Source: Tillus elongatus (lineage: Eukaryota > Arthropoda > Insecta > Coleoptera > Cleridae). From it: a DNA stretch of 64,000 bases. The notes beneath the pieces were generated by a model. The model was not told where the DNA came from, did no database searches, and was given only the letters and a program-made list of their open reading frames with translations. The position numbers and the translations under genes were made by a program. This document shows positions 1 through 12,165 of the stretch, one piece after another (positions within the stretch are counted from its first letter, which is position 1; each line of letters begins with the position of its first letter). The stretch spans positions 162,080,118-162,144,117 of the forward strand of contig OZ023265.1 of NCBI GenBank assembly GCA_964006375.1. Reading direction: 5' to 3'.

Positions 1-2257
1 TTTCTTGAAACTCCTTCTCCTCCAAGTTACACCCCTTTGAAATTTTGGCAAAAAAAAGTTTTTATTAAATTTCTCCGTTATGGAATAATTTAAAAAAAAA
101 CAAAATTTTGCAGATGCATAAGGCTAACAAAATGACAGTTTTAAAAGGATTTTATAACCCTATAATGTTATCACAAGAGGGTGAAAAAACCTACCCTTAC
201 ATTATTTTTTATCAGTACTTTTTATTGTGTGTACCGTTTTCTATTTAAAAAAATGATTTAAAAAGAAGGATTCATTTAGCAACTTTTTTATGTCTAGACA
301 TTTTCTCATAAAATTGTTAGTTTCATCACAAAAAAATAAAATATTACTCAGATCGATGTCACATGAATTTACAGTGTTTGTTATTTGCTGAAAAATCAAG
401 TACGTGGTAGGCTGTCAAATAACGTCATAATTACACTAATATTAATTGTTCTGGTTGCTGTCAATCTATCGAGAATTTTTTAAACACTTAGAACAAATAA
501 GTGAATAAAATGGTAAATTATACCAGTTCCGAAATGGCAGATATGCATTTTGAATATGGCCGTGCTAATGGCAATAGATTAAGAGCACAGCGCTTCTACA
601 CTGCGTTATATCCAAATAGAACTGTACCCCATCACAGCATATTCGGACGCATTCATCAACGTCTGCAAGAAGAAGGAAAATTTTCAAGAAGTGCTGCCGA
701 TTGCGGGCGTTCTAGAGAAGTAAGAACTGTAGCACTTGAAGAGGCTGTCCTCAATTTAATTGAAGAATCTCCTGTTACAAGTACAAGAAGAATCGCTCAA
801 GTCTTAAATGTCAGCTATTCCACGGTATTTAGAATTTTAAAAGAACAACTACTGTATCCCTACCATATCCAATGAGTTCAAGGGCTCTTACCTCGTGATT
901 TTTTACCTCGTTTAATCTTTTGTCAATGGATGCTTCAAATGATCACGCAAGTTCCACAGTTCTCATCTCGTATTTTATTTACTGATGAGGCCAACTTTTC
1001 ACGAGAATCTATTAGAAATTTTCATAATAACCACATATGGTCTGAAGAAAATCCACACGAACTTACGGAATCCCATTTTCAACACCAGTTTTCATTAAAT
1101 GTATGGCTTGCTGTCATTGGTGATGACTTAATTGGACCATATTTTCCTCCGATAAGACTAAATGGTGAAGTGTACTGTCATTTACTGGAAGAAGAGTTGC
1201 CCCTGCTTGTTGAAAATATTCCTTTACAAATTAGACAACAAATGTGGTACATGCACGACGGGGCTCCGGCTCATTTTAGTATCAACGCTCATAACTACTT
1301 GAACGAAGTTTACCCAAATCGTTGGATAGGTCGAGGAGGCCCACAGAATTGGCCTGCCCGATCTCCTGAATTGAATCCGTTGAATTTTTGCCTGCGGGGT
1401 TTTCTGAAAACCTTAGTTTATTCAAGTCCTGTTGCAAACATCGATGACCTCAGAAATCGTATTATCGAATCATGTGATATTATAAGAAACACACCCGGTA
1501 TTTTTCATAGAATACGAAGTTCAATGAGAAACAGACTAGAGTCATGCGTTCTCTCCGAAGGGGGGCATTTTCAACATTTATTATGATGATACGTACTGAC
1601 ATTTTGTTAATATTTCTTTTCGTTTCTTAGTTTGTTAATTATTAATTATTAAATAGTAGTACAATACCTAGTTGTGGTTTCTTATGAATTTTTGGAAATT
1701 AGTAAAAGCCAGAACAATACATATTAACATATTAGTGTAATTATGACGTGATTTGACAGCCTACCACGTACTTGATTTTTCAGCAAATAACAACCACTCT
1801 GTAAATTCAGGTGACATCGATCTGAGTAATATTTTATTTTTTTTGTGATGAAACTAACAATTTTATGAGAAAATGTCAAGACATAAAAAAATTTTCTAAA
1901 TGAATCCTTCTTTCTAAATCATTTTTTAAAATAGAAAACGGTATAGAAAATAAAAAGTACTGATGAAAAATAATGTAAGGGTAGGTTTTTTCACCCTCTT
2001 GTGATAACATTATAGGGTTATAAAATCCTTTTAAAACTGTCATTTTGTTAGCCTTATGCATCTGCAAAATTTCGTTTTTTAAAATTATTCCATAACGGAG
2101 AAATTTAATGAAAACTTTTTTTTGCCAAAATTTCAAAGGGCTGTAACTTGGAGGAGAAGGGGTTTCAAGAAAAACTTTGCCCACAGTTAAGACGCCACTT
2201 ATTTTGCGCCAAAGAATCAGCCTGTAAAATTTTTCGCATCAATTTAGAAACACCCTG
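1..2257 (+). mobile_element. Tc1/mariner-like DNA transposon 1, left end outside window
   Basis: Two long inverted arms flank one transposase gene. The left arm (1-445) pairs with 1731-2172, and the right arm continues to the terminal CACCCTG at 2251-2257, followed by a TA. The partner of the last ~85 bp lies left of the window, so the element starts before position 1. The arms are about 80-90% alike by eye and carry many small indels, so the copy is old. TA flanking and a CAGGGTG-type terminus are those of IS630/Tc1/mariner elements. TIRs of about 0.5 kb are long for the superfamily. The right end lies about 200 bp from a host exon (2457-2628). Confidence 0.85.
510..1586 (+). pseudogene. DD41D-type transposase, one in-frame stop and a lost catalytic Asp
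   Basis: I chose the ATG at 510; the reading frame is open a few codons further upstream. The frame runs 358 codons, almost the same as the intact relative at 34262-35335, and is broken once by TGA at 873-875, after which the same frame continues to 1586. Residues 1-60 form the DUF4817-like helix-turn-helix (FEYGRANGN..., YPNR), followed by a second HTH around 95-120. The first catalytic Asp is in TDEANF and the second in HDGAPAH. The third, 41 residues on, is changed: the usual TPLDFxLWG reads NPLNFCLRG, so D is N and W is R. Both the stop and the D-to-N change would inactivate it. There are no frameshifts, so decay is mild. Confidence 0.88.
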
Positions 2258-2456
2258 TATATGCGCATATTTCACCTAAAAACTATATATATAAACATAT
2301 AAATCCGAGCCCTGGTTATAACACACAGAAAACTATACCGAAGTGTACTGACCACTTTTTAAAAGACAAGCAAATAAAAAATAATAACAACCAAAATAAC
2401 AATAATGAAGAAAAATAAATAAAAGAGAAATAATGACACAACTATAAAAAACATAC

Positions 2457-2628
2457 CAAGGTAGTCTGTGTGGCAGTATGTATTGGATCGGGTAGACCAT
2501 TGATAACATTAACGTAGTCTTTATTGTTCTGAAAGTTCTGTGGGGGCGGTATCGTGTCCATTCTAGTTGGGGTTTGGAATCCACAATTTCTGCTGCAGTT
2601 CGTTTTTGGTCGGTGTGCAGGAGAAACC
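2457..2628 (-). CDS. Host gene, third recognisable exon (SH2-docking motif YVNV)
   Basis: Read on the minus strand, a pyrimidine-rich tract ending TTTTTCTAG (acceptor AG at 2630-2629) precedes 172 nt of open frame that ends CTTG before the donor GTATGT (GT at 2456-2455). The exon starts with one base that completes the AA left by the exon at 10289-10596 (giving Lys), then reads VSPAHRPKTN...DTIPPPQNFQNN, KDYVNVINGLPD, HTATQTTL, and ends in phase 0. DYVNV fits the Grb2 SH2 consensus (pYxN). I do not recognise the family. A docking or adaptor role in tyrosine-kinase signalling is inferred from the motifs alone. Transposons start about 75 bp upstream and 200 bp downstream. Confidence 0.75.
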
Positions 2629-2703
2629 CTAGAAAAACAATGATCATCCTTAAAAAAACATACACACCTAGCCAAACAAAACTCTAATTTCCATCTTTAA
2701 ATA

Positions 2704-5700
2704 CCGTCAAATGGGGTGACTTTGCCCCCTTTTGCTACTAAACTTACAAAATTTTAGTTGAAGCTGTAATTAATTCATCATTTTAACATGCTAAACGTTA
2801 AGTCTTATATTATTATATATTACTATAAGGTACAAAAACAAGCGACCATTGAAGAACATTCTCTTTGCAAATTGAAGAAAACAAATAATCTTTGGGTGGG
2901 CAAAGTCATATGGGTCATGGCGTGACTTTGCCCACAGTTAATATTTCAGTGCTAAAACAATGATACTCTTTATTTTTTTATTTCAACAACACACCACGAG
3001 GGCTCACAGCCTAAATACTATCGTACCGTGGGTGTCGACAAGGAGGAAAGAGGCAACTTGTTAATTCTGGACTTGAAGCTTTGGAGGTTCGGAGGAGAAG
3101 GCAAAACATGTGTCGGCAAGGAGTTCCACAACTTGGAAGTCCTCGGGACAAAAGAGCGGGCATAACAAGATGTTCTATGTCTGGTGACCTGAACAGTAAA
3201 AGGGTGCATTCTCTCTGTTCCCCTCGTAGATCTGTTAGGGGCAGCAGGTGAAGGAACTATGGAAGAAAGCACCTCTGAGCAGTGCCTGTGCAGATATCTA
3301 TAAAAGAGAGAGAGGTCACCAACGGCACGTCGGTGGGCAAGGAATGGCAGCCTTTGGGTGATGGTAGGGTCACCGATGAGACGTATTGCTCTCTTCTGAA
3401 TGGAGTCCAGGATAGCGAGTGTAGAAGCGGCAGCGGCACCCAAGATGTGGGAGTAGTATTCGAGGTTTGGTGTTTGTGAAGTATATAAGGTATAGAGGTT
3501 AGCTGGTGAAAAGTATTTGCGAGCCTGGAAGAGGAAACCTAATTTCTTAGCAGCCGCTTTTGCAATTGATGTGACATGTTGGTGCCAATTGAGATTTCGA
3601 TCCACAGAAATGCCAACAAGTGAAAAGGACTAATTACTTTGAATAACTTGGTTGTTCATTGGGATGGGTCTAGGGCTGGTGTATCTCTTATGAGATAGAA
3701 AGCAAGACTGAGATTTGGTAGAGTTGAATTGTACAAGATTTCTACTTCCCCAATCTAATATTTTTTGGAGATTCACAGAGACAGAACCCTCCATGAGTCT
3801 GCGAACCTCACCTAATTGGGCTGAATAGGCAGGCTTAGAATATTGTATATTTGAGTGGAGGGTGCTGTCATCCGCGTAACTGTGAACGGGGTTGGATGTG
3901 CTAGAGAGGAGGTCATTGATGTGGAGAAGAAACAAAGTAGGGGTTAAAGTCGAACCTTGAGGGTCTCCTGCATTAATTGGATACAGTTTAGAGGAATGGC
4001 CATCCACGACAACAGAAATGCTCCCGTTGGAGAGGAAGTTTGCTGTGGAGGTACAGAGTTTTGGTGGTAGGCCGGAAGTTTATTAAGCAGCGCTGCGTGC
4101 GAGACCTGATCGAATGCTTTGGATATGTCTAGAGCGACAATCTGGGATTCACCGTGTAGTTCCATAGACTTGTTCCAAGAATGGGTGACAAAAGAAAGGA
4201 GGTCGGCAGGTGATCTGCGCTGACAGAATCCATACTGCCTGTCGTGGATTAGACTGTCTTTTTCAAGATATTTGAGTAATTCGGTGTTTATATACTTTTC
4301 CATCACTTTACAGACGACTGAAAGGAGATAAATAGGCCTATAGTTGCTAGGAAGTGCTTTGGATCCTTTCTTGCGGACGGGTTGTACTCGAGCAGTTTTC
4401 CAGTTACTAGGGAATATACCTCTATTGTAAGATGTCTGAAGCAGACCAGTCAGGACAGGAGTAAGTTCTGGTGCGCATTTTTTGTGAACAATTGCTGGGA
4501 TCTCGTCAAGGTCAGAGGCTTTCCTGGTATTAAGAGACGAGCGCATCTTTCGTACCTTTTTAGTTTTGAAAATGATATCCGTCATTTTATGCGCGACATT
4601 GGGGACTGTCGGTGGTTGAACATTTTGAGGTGGGTTGAGAGTAGAATTGCCGGCGAACAACCAGGCAAAAAGTTCAGCCTTGCCCAGAGCGGTAGAAACA
4701 ATTTTATCCCCTGAAACAAGAGGTGGGAACGTGCCCTTGCAGAAATTATTCACAATAGATTTAGTCCAGAAGGGTTTGCTGCCGTTGGAGATTGAGAGGA
4801 CTTTGTTTTTGAGGTGGTTATTAAACGAGTTTTTTGCCTCAGAAAGAATGCGGACATAGCGGTTTCTTGCGTCGTTAAATGCTTGACGATTTTCTTGACT
4901 GCGATTGTGTAGAAGCGTTTTGTGAGCTTTGACCTTTTCAAGTCTGGCTTTGCCACAGGATTTAGAGAACCAGGGATTTTGAGTGGCTGAAGAGGTTTTC
5001 TGTGTACGTTGAATAAATAATTCCATGCCAGCTTGGATGATTTCGGTGACCTTTTGTGAGATATCAGAGCTTCAGACTGAGAGAAGCGAGGTTTTCTGTG
5101 TACGTGGAATAAATAATTCCATGCCAGCTTGGATGATTTCGGTGACCTTTTGTGAGATATCAGAGCTTCAGGCTGAGAGAAGCAGACAGACGCCCATGTA
5201 AATGAGGAAAAGTAATCCCGCATTTCGTCCCAGTGCGCGGAGTTGTAGTGCCAAACGATACGTGGGTGTGATGACTATGTGACTTCAGGTTGAGCTGTGT
5301 GTTGGGATGCGAGGAAAGTAAGTAGGTTACTGAACCCGATTGGCTAAAGAATTGCTGACTGAGAAGGCCCCCGCTGCCTTTTGTGAGATATCAGAGGGGT
5401 CAGGATGAGAGAAGCAGGCAGACGCCCATGGAAATGAGGAAAAGTAATCCCGCATTTCGTCCTAGTGCGCGGAGTTGTAGTGCCAAACGATACGTGGGTG
5501 TGATGACTATGTGACCTCCGGTTGAGCTGTGTGTTGGGATGCGAGGAAAGTAAGTAGGTTACTGAACCCGATTGGCTTAAGAATTGCTGACTGAGAAGGC
5601 CCCCGCTGCTCTCCCTTGTGGATCGGTTTTTGAAGATCGTAGCCATTCCTTATTATGGACACTAAAGTCACCAAGAATAGTGACCTCGGAGGAAGGATAT

Positions 5701-6185
5701 TCAGAAATTAGATGTCGGTTTTTTCAGAAAGGTAGTCGAAGAGCTGGACAAAGTTGTTGTCAGAAGGTGACCGGTGAATGCAAAGTCACCGCAACAAGAC
5801 CGCCATTTCTAGAGGTGACTTTGCTCATTATAAAAAATTTGTTAGTTGAATATTTACCTTTCAAGCAATCTCTTGATAGTAATTATAGTGTCTAACTCTT
5901 TTAGCTCACTCTAGTGCAACCAAATTTAAAGCGATTATATAACTTCAATGTTACACAGTGTTGATTAAAACAGGTATGACATGATACAAACACCATCACA
6001 GACGCTCCCGTTCGCGCCCTGAACGAACCCTCATTTCCAGACATTTGCTATGGTACCACTTGCGCCATCTTGTGTCGTTCTTTGTAAGCTGTAAGTGCAC
6101 AGCTAACTTAGAAGACTGTAATGGGCAAAGTCACCTCGATGGGCAAGGTGAGCCTGTGGGCAAAGTCACCCCATTTGACGGCACC
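2704..6185. mobile_element. DNA element with GGGGTGACTTTGCCC inverted ends, split by a LINE
   Basis: The left end (2704-2727) reads CCGTCAAATGGGGTGACTTT followed by GCCC. The exact reverse complement lies at 6158-6181. Extra internal copies of the GGGCAAAGTCACC motif occur near 2896-2937, 5783-5830 and 6122-6160. Without the LINE (2969-5781) about 670 bp remain, with no transposase, so this is a non-autonomous element or a solo remnant. These termini recur in insect genomes, but I cannot assign a superfamily. Confidence 0.65.
2969..5781 (-). pseudogene. Non-LTR retrotransposon copy A (Jockey/CR1-like), 5'-truncated ORF2
   Basis: Minus-strand LINE whose 3' tail is the T run at 2969-2981, preceded (in element sense) by GTGGTGTGTTGTTGAAATAA. 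The RT is readable in pieces: ALPSNYRPIYLLSVVCKVME, ALDISKAFDQVSH, NAGDPQGSTLTPTLFLLHIN, YADDSTLHS (catalytic YADD), and the C-terminal SFVPRTSKLWNSLPTHV. Frames shift at about 3610, 3990 and 5020. Only the end of the endonuclease remains, and the copy stops at 5781 inside the GTGACTTTGCCC element. It carries two internal tandem duplications: about 84 bp at 5010-5170, and about 215 bp repeated across 5195-5608. Dead copy. Confidence 0.85.
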
Positions 6186-7368
<1,183 letters not shown>

Positions 7369-8348
7369 CCTTAAAAACTTCAGTTGCATGTTTGCCGCCT
7401 AGATGGCAAAACAATGCAAAAAAAATAGTGTCACCATATACAAAAGAAAATTTAATTGAGGCTAAATATGACCAAAACGAAAATGAAGTGCCAAGGTATT
7501 ATTGTGTTTTAATCAGAAGTTTTAAGTATATTTAGGTAGCAACCCTGTTCTAAAATTTCAACCCCTTGCTTGTCGTCCTTCAGGGTGAAGTCTGCACCCA
7601 AATATAGACACAAATTTTAAATGAATAAAAAATTGGAAAAAAAATTGCTTCTTAGCCAAGATAAAAATGGGGTGCCAGAATGTGTGATGCGAATATTGAA
7701 AGCATATATACATAGCAACCTTGTGCAAAAATTGCAACCCCTTGCTTGACGTCCTTGATAGTGAAGTCGGCACCCAAATAGAAAAATTGACTTCAATTAA
7801 CATGAAAAGTGAAATCAAATGGCTTTTTTAACCAAGACAAAAATGAGGTGCCAAGATAAGTGACAATAATATTGAAAGCATATTTTCGTAGCAACCTTCT
7901 GCAAAAATGTCAACCCCTTGCTTGCCGTCTTTCATAGTGTAATCGGCACCCAAATATAGAAATTGACCTTAATTATCATGAAAAATGAAATAAAATGGAT
8001 TTTTTTAAGCCAAGAGAAAAATGGGGTGCCAAGATACGTGATAATAATGTTGAAAGCATATTAACATAGCAACCTTGCGCAAAAACTTCAACCCCTGGCT
8101 TGGCGTCCTTCATAGTGAAGTCGACACCCAAATATAGATATTGATTTTAATTAACATGAAATGTAACATACTTCAAATACTCAGTAAGTGGTGGACGTGC
8201 CGCCACCTAGTTGCGGAACCAAGTAGTATGCTGTCACGCCAACTCCAAATAACACAAAGTGTTAAAAAAGAGACTGGATACAGCTAACTAACAATTCAGA
8301 AAATTGTCAGCCCTGGCCCATTTCTACCCCAATATAGGGACAAAGTAT

Positions 8349-8444
8349 GTAAGACTCGATGCCGTACTGAAGAGCTCTAATGAGAGCGAAACCGGTCTAC
8401 GGTTCTAATTGTTGCGAAAAGGCATCGAGTCTTACATACTTTGT
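8349..8444 (+). ncRNA. Hammerhead ribozyme motif A1
   Basis: Core CTGAAGA (8367-8373), stem II GCTCT/AGAGC (8374-8378 with 8383-8387, loop AATG), GAAA (8388-8391), palindromic ACCGGT (8391-8396), predicted cleavage after C8397. Stem I: CCGTA (8362-8366) with TACGG (8398-8402), then a distal GTAAGACTCGATG/CATCGAGTCTTAC helix (8349-8361 with 8432-8444). All conserved core positions are present. A one- to four-pair stem III implies action as a dimer or on tandem transcripts. Confidence 0.7.
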
Positions 8445-8660
8445 CCCTATATTGGGGTAGAAATGGGCCAGGGCTGACAATTTTCTGAATTGTTAGTTAG
8501 CTGTATCCAGTCTCTATTTTTTTAACACTTTGTGTTATTTGGAGTTGGCGTGACAGCATACTACTTGGTTCCGCAACTAGGTGGCGGCACGTCCACCACT
8601 TACTGAGTATTTTAAGACTGGCTATACCATAGCCGTATTATTTTCGATGAATTTTTGCTG

Positions 8661-8721
8661 CAATTAGTATGCCGTACTGAAGAGCTCTAATGTGAGCGAA
8701 ACCGGTCTACGGTTCTAATTG
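8661..8721 (+). ncRNA. Hammerhead ribozyme motif A2 (best example in the window)
   Basis: Type I hammerhead. Stem I outer helix CAATTA (8661-8666) pairs with TAATTG (8716-8721); internal loop GTATG/TTC; inner helix CCGTA (8672-8676) pairs with TACGG (8708-8712). Core CTGAAGA 8677-8683; stem II GCTC/GAGC (8684-8687 with 8694-8697); GAAA 8698-8701; ACCGGT 8701-8706 is self-complementary; predicted cleavage after C8707. The internal loop in stem I facing loop II is where natural hammerheads make their tertiary contact. ACCGGU stem III is the short palindrome found in Penelope and retrozyme hammerheads. Confidence 0.8.
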
Positions 8722-9843
8722 TTGCGAAAATGCATCGAGTCTTACGTGACATACTTCATTATGAAGGACGGCAAGCAAGGTGTTGAAATTTTTGCAGAAG
8801 GTTACTATGTAGATATGCTTTTAATATATTCATCACTTATCTTGGCATCCCATTTTTGTCTTGGCTAAAAAGCCATTTTATTCAACTTTTCATGTCAACT
8901 AAAGTCAATGTCTCTATTTGGGTGCCGACTTCACTATGAAGGACGGCAAGCAAGGGGTTGAAATTTTTGCAGAAGGTTACTACGAAAATATGCTTTCAAT
9001 CTTATTATCACTTATCTTGGCAGCCCATTTTTGTCTTGGCTAAAAAAGCCAATTTATTTCATATTACATGTTAATTAAAATCAATGTCTATATTTGGGTT
9101 ACGACTTCACCATGAAGAACGGCAAGCAAGGGGTTGTAATTTTTGCACAAGGTGTGCTATGTAAAAATGCTTTAAATATTATCACCACATATCTTGGCAC
9201 CCCATTTTTGTCCTGGCTAAAAAGCAATTTTTTCCAATTATTTAGTCATTTAAAATTTGTGTCTATATTTGGGTGCAGACTTCACCATGAAGGACGACAA
9301 ACAAGGGGTTGAAATTTTAAAACAGGGTTGATACCTAAATATACTTCAAACTTTTGATTATAACTCAATGATATCTTGGCACTTAATTTTCGTTTTGGTC
9401 ATATTTGGCCTCAATTATGTTTCTTTTGTATATGGTGAAATTTTTTTTTTGAGATTTTTTGCCGTTTAGGCGGAAGACATGCAACTGAAGTTTTTAAGGT
9501 CGAAATCAATATTATTTCTAATGTATTGAAAATTAGCCGCTGGAATTTGACTGCTCGCAAGTTAGATTTTTTTTACTTTTAACGTCTGTCTACTTCGGCG
9601 ACTATGGCCAATCACCGACGCCAGAGAGCAGTTTTACCTCACTATCCTGAAAATTTTGCGAAGCTCCTAACTTTCTGTAAGGAGGGTAGAGATCCTTAAG
9701 GTGCCCAATATTGCATGGACACGAGACCGACGGTTTTACGCCCCCTCCGAATGGCGGAACGTGCAGACATTCAACTTGCTCAAATACAATGCCAGAGCCT
9801 CGGTTGATGTTAATTTATTGCAGTTTGTACTGAAAAAGTGAAA

Positions 9844-9920
9844 GGGAAGCCCTGTGAATCGAATCCTGTACCCTTCGGTTCAGAGGCACACGTTCTTACC
9901 CCATGACCACCAAGGCTGCT
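9844..9920 (-). repeat. tRNA-like sequence, possibly a SINE head
   Basis: The minus strand reads GCCTTGGTGGTCATGGGGTA (A-box-like) and, about 40 nt later, GGATTCGATTC (B-box-like), ending ACAGGGCTTCC. The acceptor arm does not close properly, so it is a degenerate tRNA or a tRNA-derived SINE head. The rest of 9503-10288 shows nothing I recognise apart from short AT-rich runs. Confidence 0.35.
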
Positions 9921-10288
9921 AGTTAGATGTTTTGGAAAGTGTATAAATCTGCAAGGGAAGCCACAAAATTTATTGAACTTTAGAGTGAATCTGTTTTCTG
10001 TTCAATTTTGCATCGTTTCTAACCATCCGTTGTTATACATGTATCAATGTGTAAAACATGCCTTGAAGTAACAGTCAGGATTTTGGAAATTTAGAAAACG
10101 CACAAATAATATTATTATTAAATATTATTATAATATATGAGTTATATTATTAAATATATGTGATAGAGACTAAACAAATTTTTGGACAAGCACAAATTTT
10201 TATCGTAGCTAATTGTTTTTAACAAAATGTATATTTTTTAGAATGATGTCGACGTTTTAGCGGTCACTCTTTATTATTAGGTACTTAC

Positions 10289-10596
10289 TTAGGCAGTAAT
10301 GTAGATATAAGTCTCTGTGCTTCCTCCGGAGGCGGTGGAAAATCTTCCTCGGCATCCCGTAGCACCTGGGGAGAGCGGCAGGTGGTGATGGGGGTCTCGT
10401 GATGGGGTGGCACCTCCACGAGTGGTTTGAATCCCAGGCTGAACCTGGGTTTGCGGCCGTTCATGCTCATGTAGCCGTCGTCTTCAGACTGATGGCCTCC
10501 CAGCGAGGGGCTCTCGTCCTCAGGTGTGCCGGTGGTAGAGGTGGTGCTCGCTTGACGTAACGCAGGCGTCGATACCGATGTGCTGATCTGCTGGAT
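10289..10596 (-). CDS. Host gene, second recognisable exon (YMSM motif)
   Basis: The minus-strand acceptor TTTTTTATTGTATAG (AG at 10598-10597) is followed by 308 open nt in phase 0: IQQISTSVSTPALR, a Ser/Thr run, EDESPSLGGHQSEDDGYMSM, NGRKPRFSLGFKPLVEVPP, EDFPPPPEEAQRLISTLLP. The donor is AA|GTAAGT (GT at 10288-10287). If unspliced, the frame would stop two codons on, at TAA 10287-10285. The strong donor and the matching phase of the exon at 2457-2628 favour splicing. GC content is clearly higher than around it. DGYMSM fits the PI3-kinase p85 SH2 consensus (YxxM). The protein looks like a disordered scaffold segment. Family not recognised. Confidence 0.8.
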
Positions 10597-10660
10597 CTAT
10601 ACAATAAAAAATAAACTAATATATTTTCAGTACATCTCAAACAAAAAAATAAAAAATAGT

Positions 10661-11600
10661 GCTGCAAATTGAATCACAACTTCCACATATCTGTGATAAT
10701 TTATTCTCTTCAGAAAGACATTCTCATGGAACGAATTTAGGACCCATGACTTGACCACACAGAAAATATTTGTATTCTTGTACCCATGAACGTTGAAAAC
10801 GTTATAGTACTAGAGTTTTATTGAAAAAATGTCAATTTTCACCAAATCACCCCTTATTTATCTCTACCCCCTGAAGCGATCTTACCCAAAAACAATTCGA
10901 AGCGTTCGTTTGTCGGGTGCTAACTGTATACCAAATTTGAAGAAGATATCTCAATTCGTTCGAAAGTTATTGCGCCTATTAACAGACAGACGTACATGCC
11001 GACAGACCGAGAGATCGACCGACCGACTGACAGACAAAAAAAATTTCGTTTGCTAATCAAGCTTTCTATGTGTTTTAAGACTTTTTACGCTATTTTAGCA
11101 AAAAAAACGTCGGGATTTTTGTCAACAATATTCCACCCCCACACATTCAACCCCTAATTTAATTTCAGTACAGAATGTCAGATGTTTGATGAAATTAAAA
11201 GTTTTATTATATATAAACACCAGCACGTTATTCTACTCGAGTTTTAACGAAAAAATGGCAATTTTCACCAAATCACCCCCCATTCATCCCCTACCCAGTA
11301 AAGCGATTATACCCAAAAACATTCCGAACTGTTGGTTTGTCGAGTGATAACTGTATACCAAATTTGAAGAAAATGTCTCGATTCGTTCTAAAGTTATCGT
11401 GGTTACAAACAGACACACAGACAGACATACAGACCGACAGACAAACAAATTCCGTTTCCAAATCATCTTTTGTATATGTTTTGATACTTTTTACGACGTA
11501 TAAGCGAAAAAAAAATTTAAAACTTTTGTTGCCCATACGATACTTCAACACGTTGTGACGATTTGGAAGTAAAATCAAGTTTGAGATCAATGAGTTTACC
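10661..11600 (+). repeat. GACA-microsatellite interspersed repeat, two direct units
   Basis: It begins GTGCTGCAAATTGAATCA (10661) and ACTTGACCACA (10752), followed by two ~400-bp units (about 10790-11215 and 11216-11600). Each unit has CAATTTTCACCAAATCACCC, CCAAATTTGAAGAA, ATCTCAATTCGTTC and a degenerate GACAGACAGAC run (10982-11036, 11404-11447). Microsatellite-bearing, non-coding units of this kind resemble DINE/MINE-type non-autonomous Helitron-like repeats. I cannot see Helitron ends, so that is only a suggestion. Confidence 0.6.
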
Positions 11601-11611
11601 TATTTTTTTAA

Positions 11612-11684
11612 TTTTTTTAAATTTTAACAACACACCACGAGGGCTTACAGCCTAAATACTATCGTACTGTGGGTGGTGACCTAA
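11612..11684 (-). mobile_element. 3' terminal fragment of the Jockey/CR1-like LINE
   Basis: 73 bp matching the extreme 3' end of the LINE family: a T run, then AACAACACACCACGAGGGC and ACTATCGTACTGTGGGTG. A severely 5'-truncated insertion between GACA repeat units and a MITE. Confidence 0.75.
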
Positions 11685-11705
11685 CTTGGTAATAACAAAA
11701 AAAAG

Positions 11706-12165
11706 TCTGGACGCAGCAAGTGCGTTATGGTAGCGAATTTTCTTTAAAATGTTTTTAATAGTAAATGTCTTTCTTTGATGAAAGCAGGCATCAAACTTGG
11801 TTGCCTATATAGTAGAAACAATGTACCATATTTCATCGAAATAACTTTATTGTTTGAAAATATATAAACATTTTTCAAAAGTCTGGATGTAGCAAGTGTG
11901 TTATGGAAGTGAATTTCCATAAAAATGTTTTTAATAGCAAACGCGAGCAGGCATCAATCTGATTACCGGTATAGCCTATGTAGTAGAAACCATGTACTAT
12001 ATTTTATCAAACTTACTTATGATTTGAAAATATACAAAAATTTTCCGAAAATAAACTTAAATGTTGGTTTCCTAACCAACAAAGCTTACGTTAAAAGCAA
12101 ATTGAGTTATTGACATTTGAAGGATTTAATGAAAATTCGCTACCAAAACGCACTTGCTGCGCCCA
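11706..12165 (+). mobile_element. MITE, TCTGGACGCAGC family, copy 1 (nested)
   Basis: Left end TCTGGACGCAGCAAGTGCGT, right end ACGCACTTGCTGCGCCCA. A second left end (GTCTGGATGTAGCAAGTGTG, about 11879) lies inside, so one copy has landed in or duplicated within another. No ORF. Family members share inner blocks AGCAGGCATCAAA and GTTTGAAAAT. Confidence 0.75.

Larger units (their letters stand above)
8172..8745 (+). mobile_element. Retrozyme-like unit, family A (inverted half + HHR + unit + HHR)
   Basis: 8176-8360 is the inverted copy of 8433-8615. The HHR at 8349-8444 lies at the apex, and a second HHR follows at 8661-8721 in the same direction. The unit body carries AAATGGGCCAGGGCTGACAA, TTTAACACTTTGTGTTATTT and GCAACTAGGTGGCGGCACGT. 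It has no ORF. The two predicted cleavage sites (after 8397 and 8707) are 310 nt apart. Other copies lie at 41792-42116, 58125-58268 (minus) and 20098-20172 (fragment). Non-coding units of a few hundred bp delimited by type I hammerheads match the published description of metazoan retrozymes; assignment to that class is inference. Confidence 0.6.

Noticed and set aside
1876..2184. 102-codon minus-strand frame
   Set aside because: Lies wholly within the right TIR of transposon 1; the same sequence in the left arm is full of stops.
2333..2665. 110-codon minus frame overlapping the host exon
   Set aside because: It is in a different frame from the splice-compatible reading and runs through both splice sites; it is a shadow of the exon.
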